A stretch of DNA of 37,123 nt from Burkholderiales bacterium (GCA_005789825.1 SXWY01000166.1:1-37123), one strand, 5' to 3'. Counted from the first letter of the stretch, positions 8,525 through 19,094 are shown. Notes: a model not told the origin generated them from the letters alone. Translations and numbers: made by a program.

Positions 8525-9301
8525 ATGCTCATACTTTTGTCCCCCGCCAAATCACTCGATTACGAAACAGACTTGCCTGAGACAGCGGCGACCATGCCGC
8601 AGTTCGTGTCGCAATCTGCTGAATTGATTGCCACGCTGAAGAAAAAGTCAGCACGGCAAATTTCCGAACTGATGTCATTGAGTGAGGCATTGGCCACACT
8701 CAATGTGCAGCGGTACAAAGCGTGGACACCGGTGTTCAGCGAACAAAACGCCCGGCCAGCGGTGTTGGCATTTAATGGGGATGTGTACGAAGGCTTAGAA
8801 GCCAAAAGTCTCACCCCCCCGCAACTGCAATGGGCGCAAAACCATGTCGCCATCCTCAGCGGTTTGTACGGTGTACTCAGGCCTTTGGACGGGATGCAGC
8901 CTTATCGTCTGGAGATGGGCACAGCCCTCAAGCATGGCAAGAGCAACAACCTCTACCAATTTTGGGGAACGCAAATCGCCGAGTACTTAAACCAACAACT
9001 GGCGACCGATAAAGACCCTGTCATCGTGAATTTGGCGTCTCAAGAATATTTCAAAGCGGTTGACAAGCGCGCTTTGAAAGCCCGCGTGGTTGAATGCGTG
9101 TTCCAAGAGCGCAAGAACGGCGACTACAAGATCATCAGCTTCTTTGCCAAGCGCGCTCGCGGTTTGATGGCCAGGTATGCCATTCAAAAGCAGGCCAAAA
9201 CGCCCAAGGCGCTGCAAGCGTTCACCACCGAAGGTTATGCTTTCGCTCCCGAAGTATCTGACGACCACACCTTGGTGTTTCGCCGCGACAGCAACCACTG
9301 A
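8525..9301 (+). CDS. yaaA: peroxide stress protein YaaA (DUF328)
   Basis: MLILLSPAKSLDYETDLPETAATMPQFVSQSAELI...LNVQRYKAWTP...AVLAFNGDVYEGLEA...LSGLYGVLRPLDGMQPYRLEMGT...NLASQEYFKAV...ISFFAKRARGLMARY. Confidence 0.95.
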   Translation: MLILLSPAKSLDYETDLPETAATMPQFVSQSAELIATLKKKSARQISELMSLSEALATLNVQRYKAWTPVFSEQNARPAVLAFNGDVYEGLEAKSLTPPQLQWAQNHVAILSGLYGVLRPLDGMQPYRLEMGTALKHGKSNNLYQFWGTQIAEYLNQQLATDKDPVIVNLASQEYFKAVDKRALKARVVECVFQERKNGDYKIISFFAKRARGLMARYAIQKQAKTPKALQAFTTEGYAFAPEVSDDHTLVFRRDSNH

Positions 9302-9309
9302 ACAAGCGC

Positions 9310-10200
9310 ATGCAAATCTACGTCAACAACATCCGTTTGCAAGTCGAAGACACCGGTGAACGAGACCGGCCCGCCGTGTTGTTGATAGCGGGTATGTCCA
9401 TGCAATTGATTGTTTGGCCAGACACGATGTTGCGTGCCTTGCACCAAGCCGGTTTCAGGATAGTGCGCTTTGACAACCGAGACAACGGTTTGTCTGAATC
9501 TTTGGACTCCTTGGGAACACCCCACTTACTCTGGTTCATGTTGCAGCAAAAGCTGGGCATGTCACCCCAACCCCCTTACAGCCTGACAGACATGACGCAA
9601 GATGCATTGGGTGTGATGGACCATTTGCAATTGCAACAAGCGCATGTGGTGGGTGTGAGTATGGGCGGCATGATTGCGCAGCGCATGGCATTTACCGCTG
9701 CCCACAGGGTTTGGAGTTTGACCAGCATCATGAGCAGCAGCGGTGCCAAGGGTTTGCCGGGTCCGACACCTGCCATGCGCCGGGTATTGATGACCCCGCC
9801 AGCGGCTCCCGGAAGTGCTGCGGCGCGTGCCCATGCCTTGCGGTTTGTCAAAGCCTTGGCGGGCCCCGGGTTTGCGCATCCTGCCGGCTCGCAAGAGCAA
9901 TTGGTCGACGATTCATTGCAACGCAGCAACCGACCTGCAGGCAGTTACCGACAAATGCTGGCGGTCATGGCTGACCGCGAGCGTTGGCGTTTTTTGTCAC
10001 GTATCACTGCGCCTACCTTGGTGATCCACGGCACCGCTGACCCGCTGATTCCTTATGCCTGTGCCCAAGACACGGCTGCGCGCATAGCGGGCGCCAAACT
10101 CTTTGGTATTGAAGGCATGGGCCATGATTTCCCGCCCGATGCCTTGGCCCAATTGACCAGCCGCTTACTGCCTTTTTTGCAAGCCCATACGCCTTTATGA
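9310..10200 (+). CDS. alpha/beta hydrolase
   Basis: [41 protein letters not shown]; nucleophile elbow [32 protein letters not shown]. Confidence 0.92.
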   Translation: MQIYVNNIRLQVEDTGERDRPAVLLIAGMSMQLIVWPDTMLRALHQAGFRIVRFDNRDNGLSESLDSLGTPHLLWFMLQQKLGMSPQPPYSLTDMTQDALGVMDHLQLQQAHVVGVSMGGMIAQRMAFTAAHRVWSLTSIMSSSGAKGLPGPTPAMRRVLMTPPAAPGSAAARAHALRFVKALAGPGFAHPAGSQEQLVDDSLQRSNRPAGSYRQMLAVMADRERWRFLSRITAPTLVIHGTADPLIPYACAQDTAARIAGAKLFGIEGMGHDFPPDALAQLTSRLLPFLQAHTPL

Positions 10201-11042
10201 ATTCGCCTGATCAATCCTTGCTGGGCAAAACCGTTGGCTATGCCGATCAGTACGACGCCAGTTTGCTCTATCCATTGCCACGCGCTGCCCAGCGGGCAGA
10301 AATTGGCATCACCGGTCAGCCGACGTTTGTAGGTGCGGATGTGTGGACGGCCTACGAACTCAGTTGGCTCAACCTGCGAGGCAAGCCCCAAGTGGCCATG
10401 GCGCGTTTCATCGTGCCTTGCGAGAGTTCGCATTTGGTTGAGAGCAAATCGCTCAAGCTCTATCTCAACAGTATGAACAACACGCGTTTTGCGTCAGCGG
10501 ACGAGGTGAAAAAAACCTTGCAACACGCTCTGAGCGCGGCGGTGTGGCATGGTGGCGTGGTGCAATCTTCGGTGGGCGTGCAATTGCTGCTGCCGGAACA
10601 GTTCGGTGCAGAAAAAATTCAGGAGTTGCAAGGTGTGAATCTGGATCGGCTGGATTTGGATTGCACCCATTACCAGCCCGCACCCGAATTATTGACTGCC
10701 GCCCATGGCGAGCAACCCGTCACCGAAACGCTGATCAGCCATTTGCTCAAAAGCAATTGTTTGGTCACTGGGCAGCCCGATTGGGGCAGTGTGAGTATCA
10801 GTTACAGCGGGCCACAAATTGAGCAAGCCGGTTTGTTGCAATACATTGTGAGTTTTCGCAACCACAACGAGTTTCACGAACATTGTGTCGAGCGCATCTA
10901 CATGGACATCATGCAGCGTTGCCAACCGACCAAACTCTGTGTTCACGCGCGTTACACCCGCCGTGGCGGGGTAGATATCAACCCTTGGCGCAGCAGTCAC
11001 CCGCAGGCCATGCCGCCGCAAATACGCACCGCCAGACAATAG
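10197..11042 (+). CDS. queF: NADPH-dependent 7-cyano-7-deazaguanine reductase QueF
   Basis: [14 protein letters not shown]...[63 protein letters not shown]-like [33 protein letters not shown] overlap with upstream gene. Confidence 0.96.
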   Translation: MNSPDQSLLGKTVGYADQYDASLLYPLPRAAQRAEIGITGQPTFVGADVWTAYELSWLNLRGKPQVAMARFIVPCESSHLVESKSLKLYLNSMNNTRFASADEVKKTLQHALSAAVWHGGVVQSSVGVQLLLPEQFGAEKIQELQGVNLDRLDLDCTHYQPAPELLTAAHGEQPVTETLISHLLKSNCLVTGQPDWGSVSISYSGPQIEQAGLLQYIVSFRNHNEFHEHCVERIYMDIMQRCQPTKLCVHARYTRRGGVDINPWRSSHPQAMPPQIRTARQ

Positions 11043-11045
11043 TTG

Positions 11046-11888
11046 TCAGGCCAAGTCTTTGAAACTCTTTAAGGGTGCGAGATCAGGAAAGACCGCCGAT
11101 TTTTTCTGCTGAAAGGCGCTGATAGCTTGCTGGACATGGGCGTTGCTCCAGATGCCACTTTGCAGCCAGCCCATTTGCTTGAGTGCATCTTCCACGCTGT
11201 GGTCGCGTGCATAGTGCAAAGCCTGTTTGGTTCCCCACACGGCCACGGGCGGTTTGGCGGCGATCTCTGTGGCGGCTTGCATGGCAGCGGCCAGAGCTGA
11301 GGCCGCATCCGGCAACACTTCATTGACCAAACCATATTGCAGTGCTTTGTCAGCACCCATGCGACGCCCGGTGTAAGCCAATTCTTTGACCACCGCCATG
11401 GGCATGAGTTTGGGCAGACGCTGCAAGGTGCCGACATCGGCCACCATGCCAATGTTGATTTCTTGGATACAGAAAAATGCATCGGCACTGGCATAGCGCA
11501 AACAAGCTGCGGTCACCATGTCCACCGCACCGCCGATACACCCGCCTTGTATGGCTACCAACACGGGAATGCGCAAGTTTTCCAAGCGCGTGAAGGTGGC
11601 TTGCAAACCAGCGAGCATGTCGCTGATGGCAGCACGGCCTTCAGCGGTCTGGTCATCCATGCTGACCGAACCGCCAAATGCATCCAGGGACATGCCTGCG
11701 CTGAAATGTTTGCCTGTGCTACTGATGACCAAGGCACGTGCTTCGCTGCCTTGGTGGAGTTGTTGCAAAGTGTTGTCAAGCTCACGCCAAAAGGTCATGT
11801 CCAACGTGTTCATGCGATCGGCGCGGTTCATCACCAAATGGGCCACATGGCGCTCTACAGTGAGTTCAAAACAGGTCAGCTTGTTCAT
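11046..11888 (-). CDS. enoyl-CoA hydratase/isomerase family protein
   Basis: From ATG 11888: MNKLTCFELTVERHVAHLVMNRADRMNTLDMTFWRELD...GKHFSAGMSLDAFGG...IQGGCIGGAVDMVTAACLRYAS. Crotonase oxyanion-hole motifs. Confidence 0.9.
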   Translation of the reverse strand: MNKLTCFELTVERHVAHLVMNRADRMNTLDMTFWRELDNTLQQLHQGSEARALVISSTGKHFSAGMSLDAFGGSVSMDDQTAEGRAAISDMLAGLQATFTRLENLRIPVLVAIQGGCIGGAVDMVTAACLRYASADAFFCIQEINIGMVADVGTLQRLPKLMPMAVVKELAYTGRRMGADKALQYGLVNEVLPDAASALAAAMQAATEIAAKPPVAVWGTKQALHYARDHSVEDALKQMGWLQSGIWSNAHVQQAISAFQQKKSAVFPDLAPLKSFKDLA

Positions 11889-13158
11889 GAGAAATTTCTT
11901 TGCTAGGGGTGGGTTCTTGTGCTGTGATGGCAGAGGATAAGCTTTTTTCGGTGTCAGATGGCGGCAAAGGTGCGTCAACAGCTTTGACCAACGACCCGAC
12001 ACGCACCCCCAACAGACGGATGCGGCGTTTGAATTCGATTCGTTTCAAACATTGTCCGGCGGCTTGTCTGATCGCCAACGGGTCTGCGGTGAAAAAAGCC
12101 AGGGTGTTGTCGCGGGTTACGCTTTGAAAATTGTCAAAGCGCAGTTTGATGCCAATGGTTTTTCCGACATAGCCTTTGCGTTGTAAATCGGTGGCGACTT
12201 GCTGGCACAAACGCGTGAAGATGTCGCCCAAGGCAGCACGGTCATGCTGCACATGAAGGTCTTTTTCAAAGGTGGTTTCTCGGCTCATGGATACCGGTTC
12301 AGATTCGGTGACCACGGGACGTTCGTCCACTCCGTGGGCGGCGTCAAACAGCCACGCCCCATAGCTTTTACCAAAATGCTTCGTCAACCAATCGCGTTCA
12401 CAGGCCGCCAACTCGCCAATGGTGTGTATGCCGTGGACTTTCAATTTGGCCTCGGCTTTGGGGCCGATGCCATTGATTTTTCGACAACTCAACGGCCATA
12501 TTTTTTCTTGCAAATCCTCGGGCTTCAAAATAGAAATGCCGTTGGGCTTATTCAATTCACTGGCCATTTTTGCCAACAACTTGTTCGGTGCCACGCCGAT
12601 TGAGCAAGTCAAGCCGGTGTCATCGGTGATGGATTTTTGAATCAAACGAGCCAGCACACGCCCGTCCTCGCGTTGGCCGCCGGGCACATGGGTGAAGTCG
12701 ATATAAATTTCATCAACCCCCCGGTCTTCCACCACGGGTGCGATGTCGCGAACAATCTCTTTGAAGCGGCGCGAATAGTGGCGGTATTGCTCAAAGTCCA
12801 CCGGCAACAAAATCGCTTGCGGACACAGTTGCGCGGCTTTCATCACCCCCATGGCCGAGCCGACACCGAAGGCGCGAGCGGCATAGGTGGCTGTAGTGAT
12901 CACACCCCGACCGGTGTAACCGTCAAGCCGAGGGAATATATCTACCGGTATATCTGCCAAATGCGAAGTGTCCCATTCGCGCTCAGGCTGCAGGTGACGC
13001 ATGCGTGCAAGCAAATTGTCCTCGGGGCGCCTGCCGCCACCGATGACGACCGGCAAACCTTTGAGTTGGGGATAGCGCAATAACTCGACCGATGCATAAA
13101 AAGCATCCATGTCGAGGTGGGCAATGCGTCGCATCAAGGCTGGTGTTTGTCCCAACAT
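11866..13158 (-). CDS. dinB: DNA polymerase IV (Y-family)
   Basis: From ATG 13158: MLGQTPALMRRIAHLDMDAFYASVELLRYPQLKGLPVVIGG...YSRRFKEIVRDIAPVVEDRGVDEIYIDFT...SIGVAPNKLLAKMASELNKPNG. Confidence 0.94.
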   Translation of the reverse strand: MLGQTPALMRRIAHLDMDAFYASVELLRYPQLKGLPVVIGGGRRPEDNLLARMRHLQPEREWDTSHLADIPVDIFPRLDGYTGRGVITTATYAARAFGVGSAMGVMKAAQLCPQAILLPVDFEQYRHYSRRFKEIVRDIAPVVEDRGVDEIYIDFTHVPGGQREDGRVLARLIQKSITDDTGLTCSIGVAPNKLLAKMASELNKPNGISILKPEDLQEKIWPLSCRKINGIGPKAEAKLKVHGIHTIGELAACERDWLTKHFGKSYGAWLFDAAHGVDERPVVTESEPVSMSRETTFEKDLHVQHDRAALGDIFTRLCQQVATDLQRKGYVGKTIGIKLRFDNFQSVTRDNTLAFFTADPLAIRQAAGQCLKRIEFKRRIRLLGVRVGSLVKAVDAPLPPSDTEKSLSSAITAQEPTPSKEISHEQADLF

Positions 13159-13174
13159 GGCTGGTGAGCGAGAC

Positions 13175-13203
13175 GCAAAAAAACCGGACGGTGAGGTCCG
13201 GTT
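13175..13203 (-). terminator. rho-independent terminator of the alpha-hydroxy-acid dehydrogenase gene
   Basis: Minus strand AACCGGAC-CTCACC-GTCCGGTTTTTTTGCG: perfect 8-bp stem followed by T tract, just past the stop at 13226. Confidence 0.85.
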
Positions 13204-13225
13204 GGAAACATGTTGGTTGACAACA

Positions 13226-14380
13226 TCATGCCGTTGGATACGTTCCTGGCAGCAGCACGCTATGGTCGATGCGGTTGATATCGGTATGGCCACACAAAGC
13301 CATGCTAATATCCAATTCTTTGTGAATGATTTGCAAGGCCTTGGTGACCCCGGCTTCACCCATGGCACCCAAGCCGTACAACATAGCCCGCCCGATGTAA
13401 GTGCCTTGAGCGCCCAATGCGCGGGCCTTCAACACATCTTGGCCGCTGCGCACGCCGCCATCCATGTGCACTTCAATGTTTTTGCCCACGGCTTGCACAA
13501 TGCCTGGCAGTGCATTGATGCTGGACTCGGCACCGTCAAGTTGACGCCCGCCATGGTTGGACACGATCAGTGCGTCAGCGCCACTCTCTACGGCGAGTCG
13601 TGCGTCCTCTGCATCTTGGATACCTTTCAAAATGAGTTTGCCGCCCCAGCGTTTTTTCACCCATTCCACATCGTTCCAATTGAGTGTCGGATCAAACTGG
13701 CCATTGGTCCATTCGCCCAATGAACTCATGTCGTCGATGCCTTGCACATGCCCAAAAATATTGCCAAATTTTCGGCGTGGTGTACCCAGCATATTCAGGC
13801 ACCAGCGAGGCTTGGTGGCCAAGTCCAATAAATTGAGCAAGGTGGGTTTGGGCGGTGCAGACAAGCCGTTTTTCAAATCACGGTGGCGTTGTCCCAGAAT
13901 TTGCAAATCCAGCGTCAACACCAATGCCGAGCATTGCGCGGCTTTGGCGCGGTCAATCAAACGTTCGATGAATGAACGGTCGCGCATCACATACAACTGA
14001 AACCAAAAGCCGGGCCCTACATGTTGCGCCACATCTTCGATCGAGCAAATGCTCATGGTCGACAAGGTGAATGGGATGCCAAATTTTTTGGCGGCTCGGG
14101 CAGCCAAAATTTCGCCGTCAGCGTGTTGCATGCCCGTCATGCCAGTGGGTGCAATCGCCACGGGCATGCTGACGTTTTGACCGATCATGGTGCTGGCAGT
14201 GCTGCGACCTTCCATGTTGATGGCCACGCGTTGGCGCAATTTGATTTTTTGAAAATCGTCTTCGTTCGCCCGGTATGTACTTTGTGTGTAGCTGCCTGAG
14301 TCTGCGTACTCATAAAACATTTTTGGCACACGTTTTTTGGCCAGCTGTTTCAGGTCGTCGATATGGGTGATCACGGTCAT
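13226..14380 (-). CDS. lldD: FMN-dependent L-lactate dehydrogenase / alpha-hydroxy-acid oxidizing protein
   Basis: MTVITHIDDLKQLAKKRVPKMFYEYADSGSYTQSTYRANEDDFQKIKLRQR...LTLDLQILGQRHRDLKNG...ALIVSNHGGRQLDGAESSINALP. SD AGGAG before ATG 14380. Confidence 0.88.
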   Translation of the reverse strand: MTVITHIDDLKQLAKKRVPKMFYEYADSGSYTQSTYRANEDDFQKIKLRQRVAINMEGRSTASTMIGQNVSMPVAIAPTGMTGMQHADGEILAARAAKKFGIPFTLSTMSICSIEDVAQHVGPGFWFQLYVMRDRSFIERLIDRAKAAQCSALVLTLDLQILGQRHRDLKNGLSAPPKPTLLNLLDLATKPRWCLNMLGTPRRKFGNIFGHVQGIDDMSSLGEWTNGQFDPTLNWNDVEWVKKRWGGKLILKGIQDAEDARLAVESGADALIVSNHGGRQLDGAESSINALPGIVQAVGKNIEVHMDGGVRSGQDVLKARALGAQGTYIGRAMLYGLGAMGEAGVTKALQIIHKELDISMALCGHTDINRIDHSVLLPGTYPTA

Positions 14381-14501
14381 CAAAAACTCTCCTGTTCAAT
14401 CACCCGATGTTAGCGCCCTCGGTGTGGAGCAAGCGGTGGGCTTGGCCGAGGCAAAACCAATCGTCAGGGAGGCAGTGCAGCATGCTGCCACCCTGTGAAG
14501 C

Positions 14502-16184
14502 TCAGGCCCAAATCACCATTTTGCTGTCGCTGTACCATTTTTCGACATCATGCTGCACCACAAATTCGATGCGGCTGCGTTTGATTTTCATGGTGGGGGT
14601 GAGGCAACCGTTTTCGATCGACCAAGCTTCTTTCGCAACCACGAGCATTTTGAGTTGTTCATAGTCAGCTGTTTGTTGGTTGACTTTTTGCAGCAAATCA
14701 TTCAGTTCGGTCTCGACTTGCTGGCGCACATCGCTTTTGTGCAATTGCGGGCGCAGATGTTCGGCCAACACCACCATGGCGTAGGCTTTGTCAAAGCCGC
14801 TGCCAGACACCATGGACAACTCGACCATGGGGTGCGCGTTCAATCGGTTTTCGATCGGTGCGGGCGCCACGTATTTGCCTTTGCTGGTTTTGAATTGTTC
14901 TTTCAAACGTCCAGTGATTTTCAATTGACCGTCAGGCGTGCGAGAACCCAAGTCGCCGGTTTTGAAAAACCCATCGCTGGTGAAACTTTGTTCGTCCAAA
15001 TCGGGCCGCTTGTAGTAACCCACCATTTGACCCGGTGACTTGATCAAGACTTCACCTTCAGGGCTGATACGCACTTGCACCCCAGGGTAGGGTGGCCCGA
15101 CCGTGCCAGGATCGTTTTTGTCTTGGGTTTGGCTGTGGGAATACGCAAAGTCTTCGGTCATGGCGTAGCCCTCCACCAAGTTCAGTCCCAGACGCCTGTA
15201 CCAGCGGATCAAATCGGGTGGTAATGGCGCAGAACCGCTGCCTGCGAGTTCGACATGGTCCAGCCCCAAACCCGCCAGCACCTTTTTTCTCACGATATTG
15301 CCAAGCACTGGAATCATCAGCAGTGTATTTAATTTCTTCGCGGGCATCTTGGCAAACACCCCTTGCTGAAACTTCAGCCACAACCGTGGGACAGAAATGA
15401 ATATGGTGGGTCTGGCGCGTTGTAAGTCTTGAATGAATGTGTCCAAGGATTCTGCAAAAAACACTTGCAAGCGACCGTGGGTGAATGCAGCCGATTCGAC
15501 AAAAGCCCTCTCAAATACATGTGCCAACGGCAAGTACGACAACATACGGTGCGTGCGGTCACTGCCCAAGTTGTGGTTCATTTGACCAATGATGCCGTTG
15601 GCCGCAGCCGTGATGCGGCCAAAGCAATGCATGGCGCCTTTGGGTTGGCCAGTGGAGCCAGAGGTGTAGATGATCATGGCCAGGTCGTTTGCATCGCGGG
15701 TCGGGTTGCCCGTGATGCCCACGGTGTTGGCGACGATGTCGTTCCATTTGTCAAATGCAGTGTCGGGCGACAGCGGAAAAGCAATACAGGGAAGTTGGGC
15801 CGGCACACCTTGTGATTGTTTGTGCCATTCATCAAGTTTGCCGACAAACAGCAAACTGGCTTCTGAATGTTCCAGCACAAATTTGACGGTGTCTGCTTGT
15901 TCGGTTGGAAAGATGGCAACCGTGGTGTAGCCTGCCATCCAGATGGCGAGTTCGGCCATGAAGAAATGCGCACAATTTTTCGAAAGAATGGCGATTTTTG
16001 CCGAGCGTGGCAATCCTCGCGATTGCAAATGCGCCGCCATGCGCCTGGCTTGGTCCAAGGTTTGCGCCCATGTGTAATTGACCACCTGTCCGTTGCCCAC
16101 AGGTTGGGTCATGAAGATTTCATCGGCATGGTTTTTTTCATGCGCGTAAATTTTTTCAAGAATCAGGACATCAGAGTTGTTCAT
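14502..16184 (-). CDS. AMP-dependent synthetase / long-chain acyl-CoA synthetase
   Basis: IIYTSGSTGQPKGAMHCFGRI (AMP-binding P-loop), EGYAMTEDFAYSH, FFKTGDLGSRTPDGQLKITGRLKEQFKTSKGKYVAPAPIEN. Start ATG 16184 (MNNSDVLILEKIYAHEKNH). Confidence 0.92.
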   Translation of the reverse strand: MNNSDVLILEKIYAHEKNHADEIFMTQPVGNGQVVNYTWAQTLDQARRMAAHLQSRGLPRSAKIAILSKNCAHFFMAELAIWMAGYTTVAIFPTEQADTVKFVLEHSEASLLFVGKLDEWHKQSQGVPAQLPCIAFPLSPDTAFDKWNDIVANTVGITGNPTRDANDLAMIIYTSGSTGQPKGAMHCFGRITAAANGIIGQMNHNLGSDRTHRMLSYLPLAHVFERAFVESAAFTHGRLQVFFAESLDTFIQDLQRARPTIFISVPRLWLKFQQGVFAKMPAKKLNTLLMIPVLGNIVRKKVLAGLGLDHVELAGSGSAPLPPDLIRWYRRLGLNLVEGYAMTEDFAYSHSQTQDKNDPGTVGPPYPGVQVRISPEGEVLIKSPGQMVGYYKRPDLDEQSFTSDGFFKTGDLGSRTPDGQLKITGRLKEQFKTSKGKYVAPAPIENRLNAHPMVELSMVSGSGFDKAYAMVVLAEHLRPQLHKSDVRQQVETELNDLLQKVNQQTADYEQLKMLVVAKEAWSIENGCLTPTMKIKRSRIEFVVQHDVEKWYSDSKMVIWA

Positions 16185-16612
16185 GCTGTGCTCTTTCGGT
16201 GGAGGTGTCGGGGGTTGGGTGTGACAGCCTGTTTTTGTGGTTCCATCATACGCATACAAAAGGTTTGGTTGAGCCCATGTGACAAGCGGCTTATCGGCTG
16301 CGGACAAAGTGTTTATCATGCATCACATAGGTATTTTTTGGCGTTTGTTTCAATCTGTGAAATTCCACATTCACCATGTGGTACTTTGGGCATGTTTTTT
16401 TTCGGCGTCGCAAGCGCATGCTGGCAACTATTTTTTGGGTGACATGACCTGTCCGTGAATCGGTTAAGAAAAAAACCTGCGCACGGTTTTGTCATGGGTT
16501 TATGGAGGTTATGGCGACAGTTGGACAGTAGAAAGCGCAGGAGATGCCATGCGTATCGATTGCGAGACTGGGCGCTAGGCTTGGGTGGTTTTTCCTTGAA
16601 GGAGCGAGTGGT

Positions 16613-17035
16613 ATGAAGCGCGTTATTTTGTTGTTCTTGTTGGCGGTCTCGTCATGGGCGCAAGCCGATTGGACATTGGTGTTGAAGAATCCAGAATTCG
16701 GAGAAAACTACTACGTGGATTTGCGAACACTCGAAGAAGTAGAGGGCGTGATGCAAATCACCACGATGCAAGATTTCCCCACCAACAAAAAAGAAGCTTG
16801 CCAAGGCGAGACCTGCGCATTTGTCAGCAGCTCACGCATTTCCGTTCGTCACATTGAATGCAATGCGGGGCGTCAGCGGCAAATTCAGTTCACCGATTTC
16901 GATGGACAAATGGGCACGGGTAATGTCACCCAAGCGGCGGCATCGAGAGATCCTAAAAAACGTTATTTCCGCTGGTACTACCCCGCACCCGGGTCTTTTT
17001 TCGAGGTGCTGATCAAACAAGTTTGCACCCGTTAA
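16613..17035 (+). CDS. secreted surface-adhesin E-like small protein
   Basis: MKRVILLFLLAVSSWAQADWTLVLKNPEFGENYYVDLRTLEEVEGVMQITTMQDF... signal peptide followed by W...YYVDLRT pattern; SD AAGGAG upstream. Confidence 0.65.
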   Translation: MKRVILLFLLAVSSWAQADWTLVLKNPEFGENYYVDLRTLEEVEGVMQITTMQDFPTNKKEACQGETCAFVSSSRISVRHIECNAGRQRQIQFTDFDGQMGTGNVTQAAASRDPKKRYFRWYYPAPGSFFEVLIKQVCTR

Positions 17036-17064
17036 GGCTGCATGTGTGCAATCTTAGGACTGGT

Positions 17065-18429
17065 TCAGGGTCCGGGTTGTAATTTATACACTTTGCCGGA
17101 GTCGCCAAACGGCCCCATGCCTTCGTGCGTCAGCACATATATTTCGCCGCTGCGGTCTTGTGCCAAGCTGATGATGCGGCTTTCTATTTGAACCACCTTG
17201 TCTAATAGCCAAGGGGTTTGCTTTTCGGCAGTGGGGGTGGCCACAAACAACTGCCCAGAGGCTTGTTTGAAGGACGCGCTCCAGTCAGCCACCACCAACT
17301 TGCCTTGCAGTGAGGGGATTTTTTTGCCACGGTACATGCGTGCACCCGTGATGGCAGTGCCCACGCCTTTGACACCGAGTGTGGAGTCAGGGTGGTTGGT
17401 TTGCATGTTGGCGTACTCCACCACCGGCATCTCCAGTGGTTCACCTTCGCTGCCTTTGGAGTTGCAATGCTTGGGTGGCTGTCGGGGCTTTAAGCGGTCT
17501 ACGCAATGTGTGGCCTCCATGAGAGGCCAGCCGAAATTACCCGGCCCCGTGACTTTGTAAGCCGCTTCCCACAGCGTCTCGGCGATGGCGGTGACATACA
17601 GGTCGCCGCTGCCGTTGCTGTCGAACGCAATTCGGTAGGGATTGCGAAATCCCCACGCCCAAATTTCGGGGCGCCCCTGTGAGGCATTCAGTGGGTTGCC
17701 TGCGGGAATCGCGTAGCCGGGAAAGCCACGGTCAACATCGATGCGCAAAATCTTGCCATACAAGCTGTGGCGGTCTTGCGCCAGCGCGTCCCACAACAAA
17801 CCCTCGGCAGGCACATTGAAGGCTTCCCAAACCACCCATTTGCCTATGCCGTGTGACGCGCCGCTGTCGCCCATGCCGATGTAGAGCATGCCGTCGGGGC
17901 CAAACGCCATGGCGCCACCGTTGTGTTTGCGGCTGGGCCAGTCCAAGGCCAGCAATACTCTTTCAGTTTGTAGGTCAACACTGACAGTGTTACCTGTCTT
18001 GGCGGTGAATTCGGAGATACGACGGGTGTAGTTCCAGTTTTGCGGCGCGGCGTCACGCAAGGGTGCAGAATAGCTGACAAAAAAACGCCCGTTCTTGGCA
18101 AATTGAGGATGCAGGGCAAAACCCAATAAACCGCGTTCTTCAAAATCGTTCGCCACGGGCAACATGCGACTGCGCAAATCCATGACCGGCGCTGGCTGCA
18201 CACTGCCATCGGCGCCCATCAATTTGACCAAGCCGTCTTGCTGAACCACCAAAAACCGACCGCTGGCATCAGGCAGTTCTTCCAAGTGGATTGGGGCGGT
18301 CAAACCACTGGCAAGTAACTTCAATTCCAGTTTTTGGGCGTGGACCTGGGGCACCAGCCACAAAAAACTGCTGAGAAGGCCGACCAGGCCGATCCGAGTC
18401 CATTGGGACAGCGATTTGCATTTGACCAT
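17065..18429 (-). CDS. PQQ-dependent sugar dehydrogenase (soluble glucose dehydrogenase-like beta-propeller), secreted
   Basis: MVKCKSLSQWTRIGLVGLLSSFLWLVPQVHAQ signal; LKLLASGLTAPIHLEELPDASGRFLVVQQDGLVKL; FEERGLLGFALHPQFAKNGRFFVSYS; MAFGPDGMLYIGMGDSG; GFRNPYRIAFD. Confidence 0.88.
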   Translation of the reverse strand: MVKCKSLSQWTRIGLVGLLSSFLWLVPQVHAQKLELKLLASGLTAPIHLEELPDASGRFLVVQQDGLVKLMGADGSVQPAPVMDLRSRMLPVANDFEERGLLGFALHPQFAKNGRFFVSYSAPLRDAAPQNWNYTRRISEFTAKTGNTVSVDLQTERVLLALDWPSRKHNGGAMAFGPDGMLYIGMGDSGASHGIGKWVVWEAFNVPAEGLLWDALAQDRHSLYGKILRIDVDRGFPGYAIPAGNPLNASQGRPEIWAWGFRNPYRIAFDSNGSGDLYVTAIAETLWEAAYKVTGPGNFGWPLMEATHCVDRLKPRQPPKHCNSKGSEGEPLEMPVVEYANMQTNHPDSTLGVKGVGTAITGARMYRGKKIPSLQGKLVVADWSASFKQASGQLFVATPTAEKQTPWLLDKVVQIESRIISLAQDRSGEIYVLTHEGMGPFGDSGKVYKLQPGP

Positions 18430-18592
18430 GCGAGGGGAAAATAGGGCAAAACTGGGCATAAATATTGGCAATTGATTTCCCCTGGCATGGGGAGTGGAAT
18501 CTTGTGCACCCCATCGGGCCGACCGCGAAAAGCTGATAAAACCTGAGTATAGTTTCGAAAAAACCTACTTTTCCTTTTCACCAGGTGGTCAT

Positions 18593-19078
18593 ATGTCGCG
18601 GATGAACTCAACTTTTGTGTCCTTGTTGTGTGTGATGTCATCTGCCTTGCCAGTGCATGCTGCTGACTTGGACAACACCGAACGCATTTACCAAGCTTCG
18701 TTTGGCGTCATCACGGCCTTCGGTTTGAAAAAGCAAATCGATGCCGATCCGAATTGCCAAGGCAAATCTTTTGCGGGCTTCGACCTGAACCAGTTTCTCG
18801 ATGCCATCCCCAAAGATTTTTTAACCAAGCCCGGTCAGCGCCAAGGCATCGCCAACCAGTTCAGCGACTATTTTGAACAACTGGACCAGATCCAGTTGCC
18901 GTCTGGCAAAAAAATTGCACAGCATTACCAAGACATCAAGCAATCACCTGATGTGGTGCAATTTCAGCAAAACGCTGGAGGGGATGCTTCTGCCTACTGT
19001 AAAAAAATCTACGACATGTCGGGCGACATTTTTCAGCAACAAATCGACAGCATCAAGCAATTGATCGTCAAAAAATAA
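18593..19078 (+). CDS. hypothetical secreted protein
   Basis: MSRMNSTFVSLLCVMSSALPVHAADLDNTERIYQASFGVITAFGLKKQIDADPNCQGKSFAGFDL...; signal peptide then Q/D-rich helical region; two Cys. AAGG/AGGTGG upstream. Confidence 0.7.
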   Translation: MSRMNSTFVSLLCVMSSALPVHAADLDNTERIYQASFGVITAFGLKKQIDADPNCQGKSFAGFDLNQFLDAIPKDFLTKPGQRQGIANQFSDYFEQLDQIQLPSGKKIAQHYQDIKQSPDVVQFQQNAGGDASAYCKKIYDMSGDIFQQQIDSIKQLIVKK

Positions 19079-19094
19079 AACGACGGTTTTTGCA

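Noticed and set aside
11866-11888. 22-nt overlap of dinB and the enoyl-CoA hydratase gene
   Set aside because: Short same-strand overlaps are common in compact bacterial genomes; not remarkable alone.
13109-13723. 204-aa plus-strand ORF
   Set aside because: Antisense to lldD and spans its terminator; no protein motifs.
14477-14488. GCAGCATGCTGC palindrome between lldD and the acyl-CoA synthetase gene
   Set aside because: No T tract or loop suitable for a terminator; could be chance.
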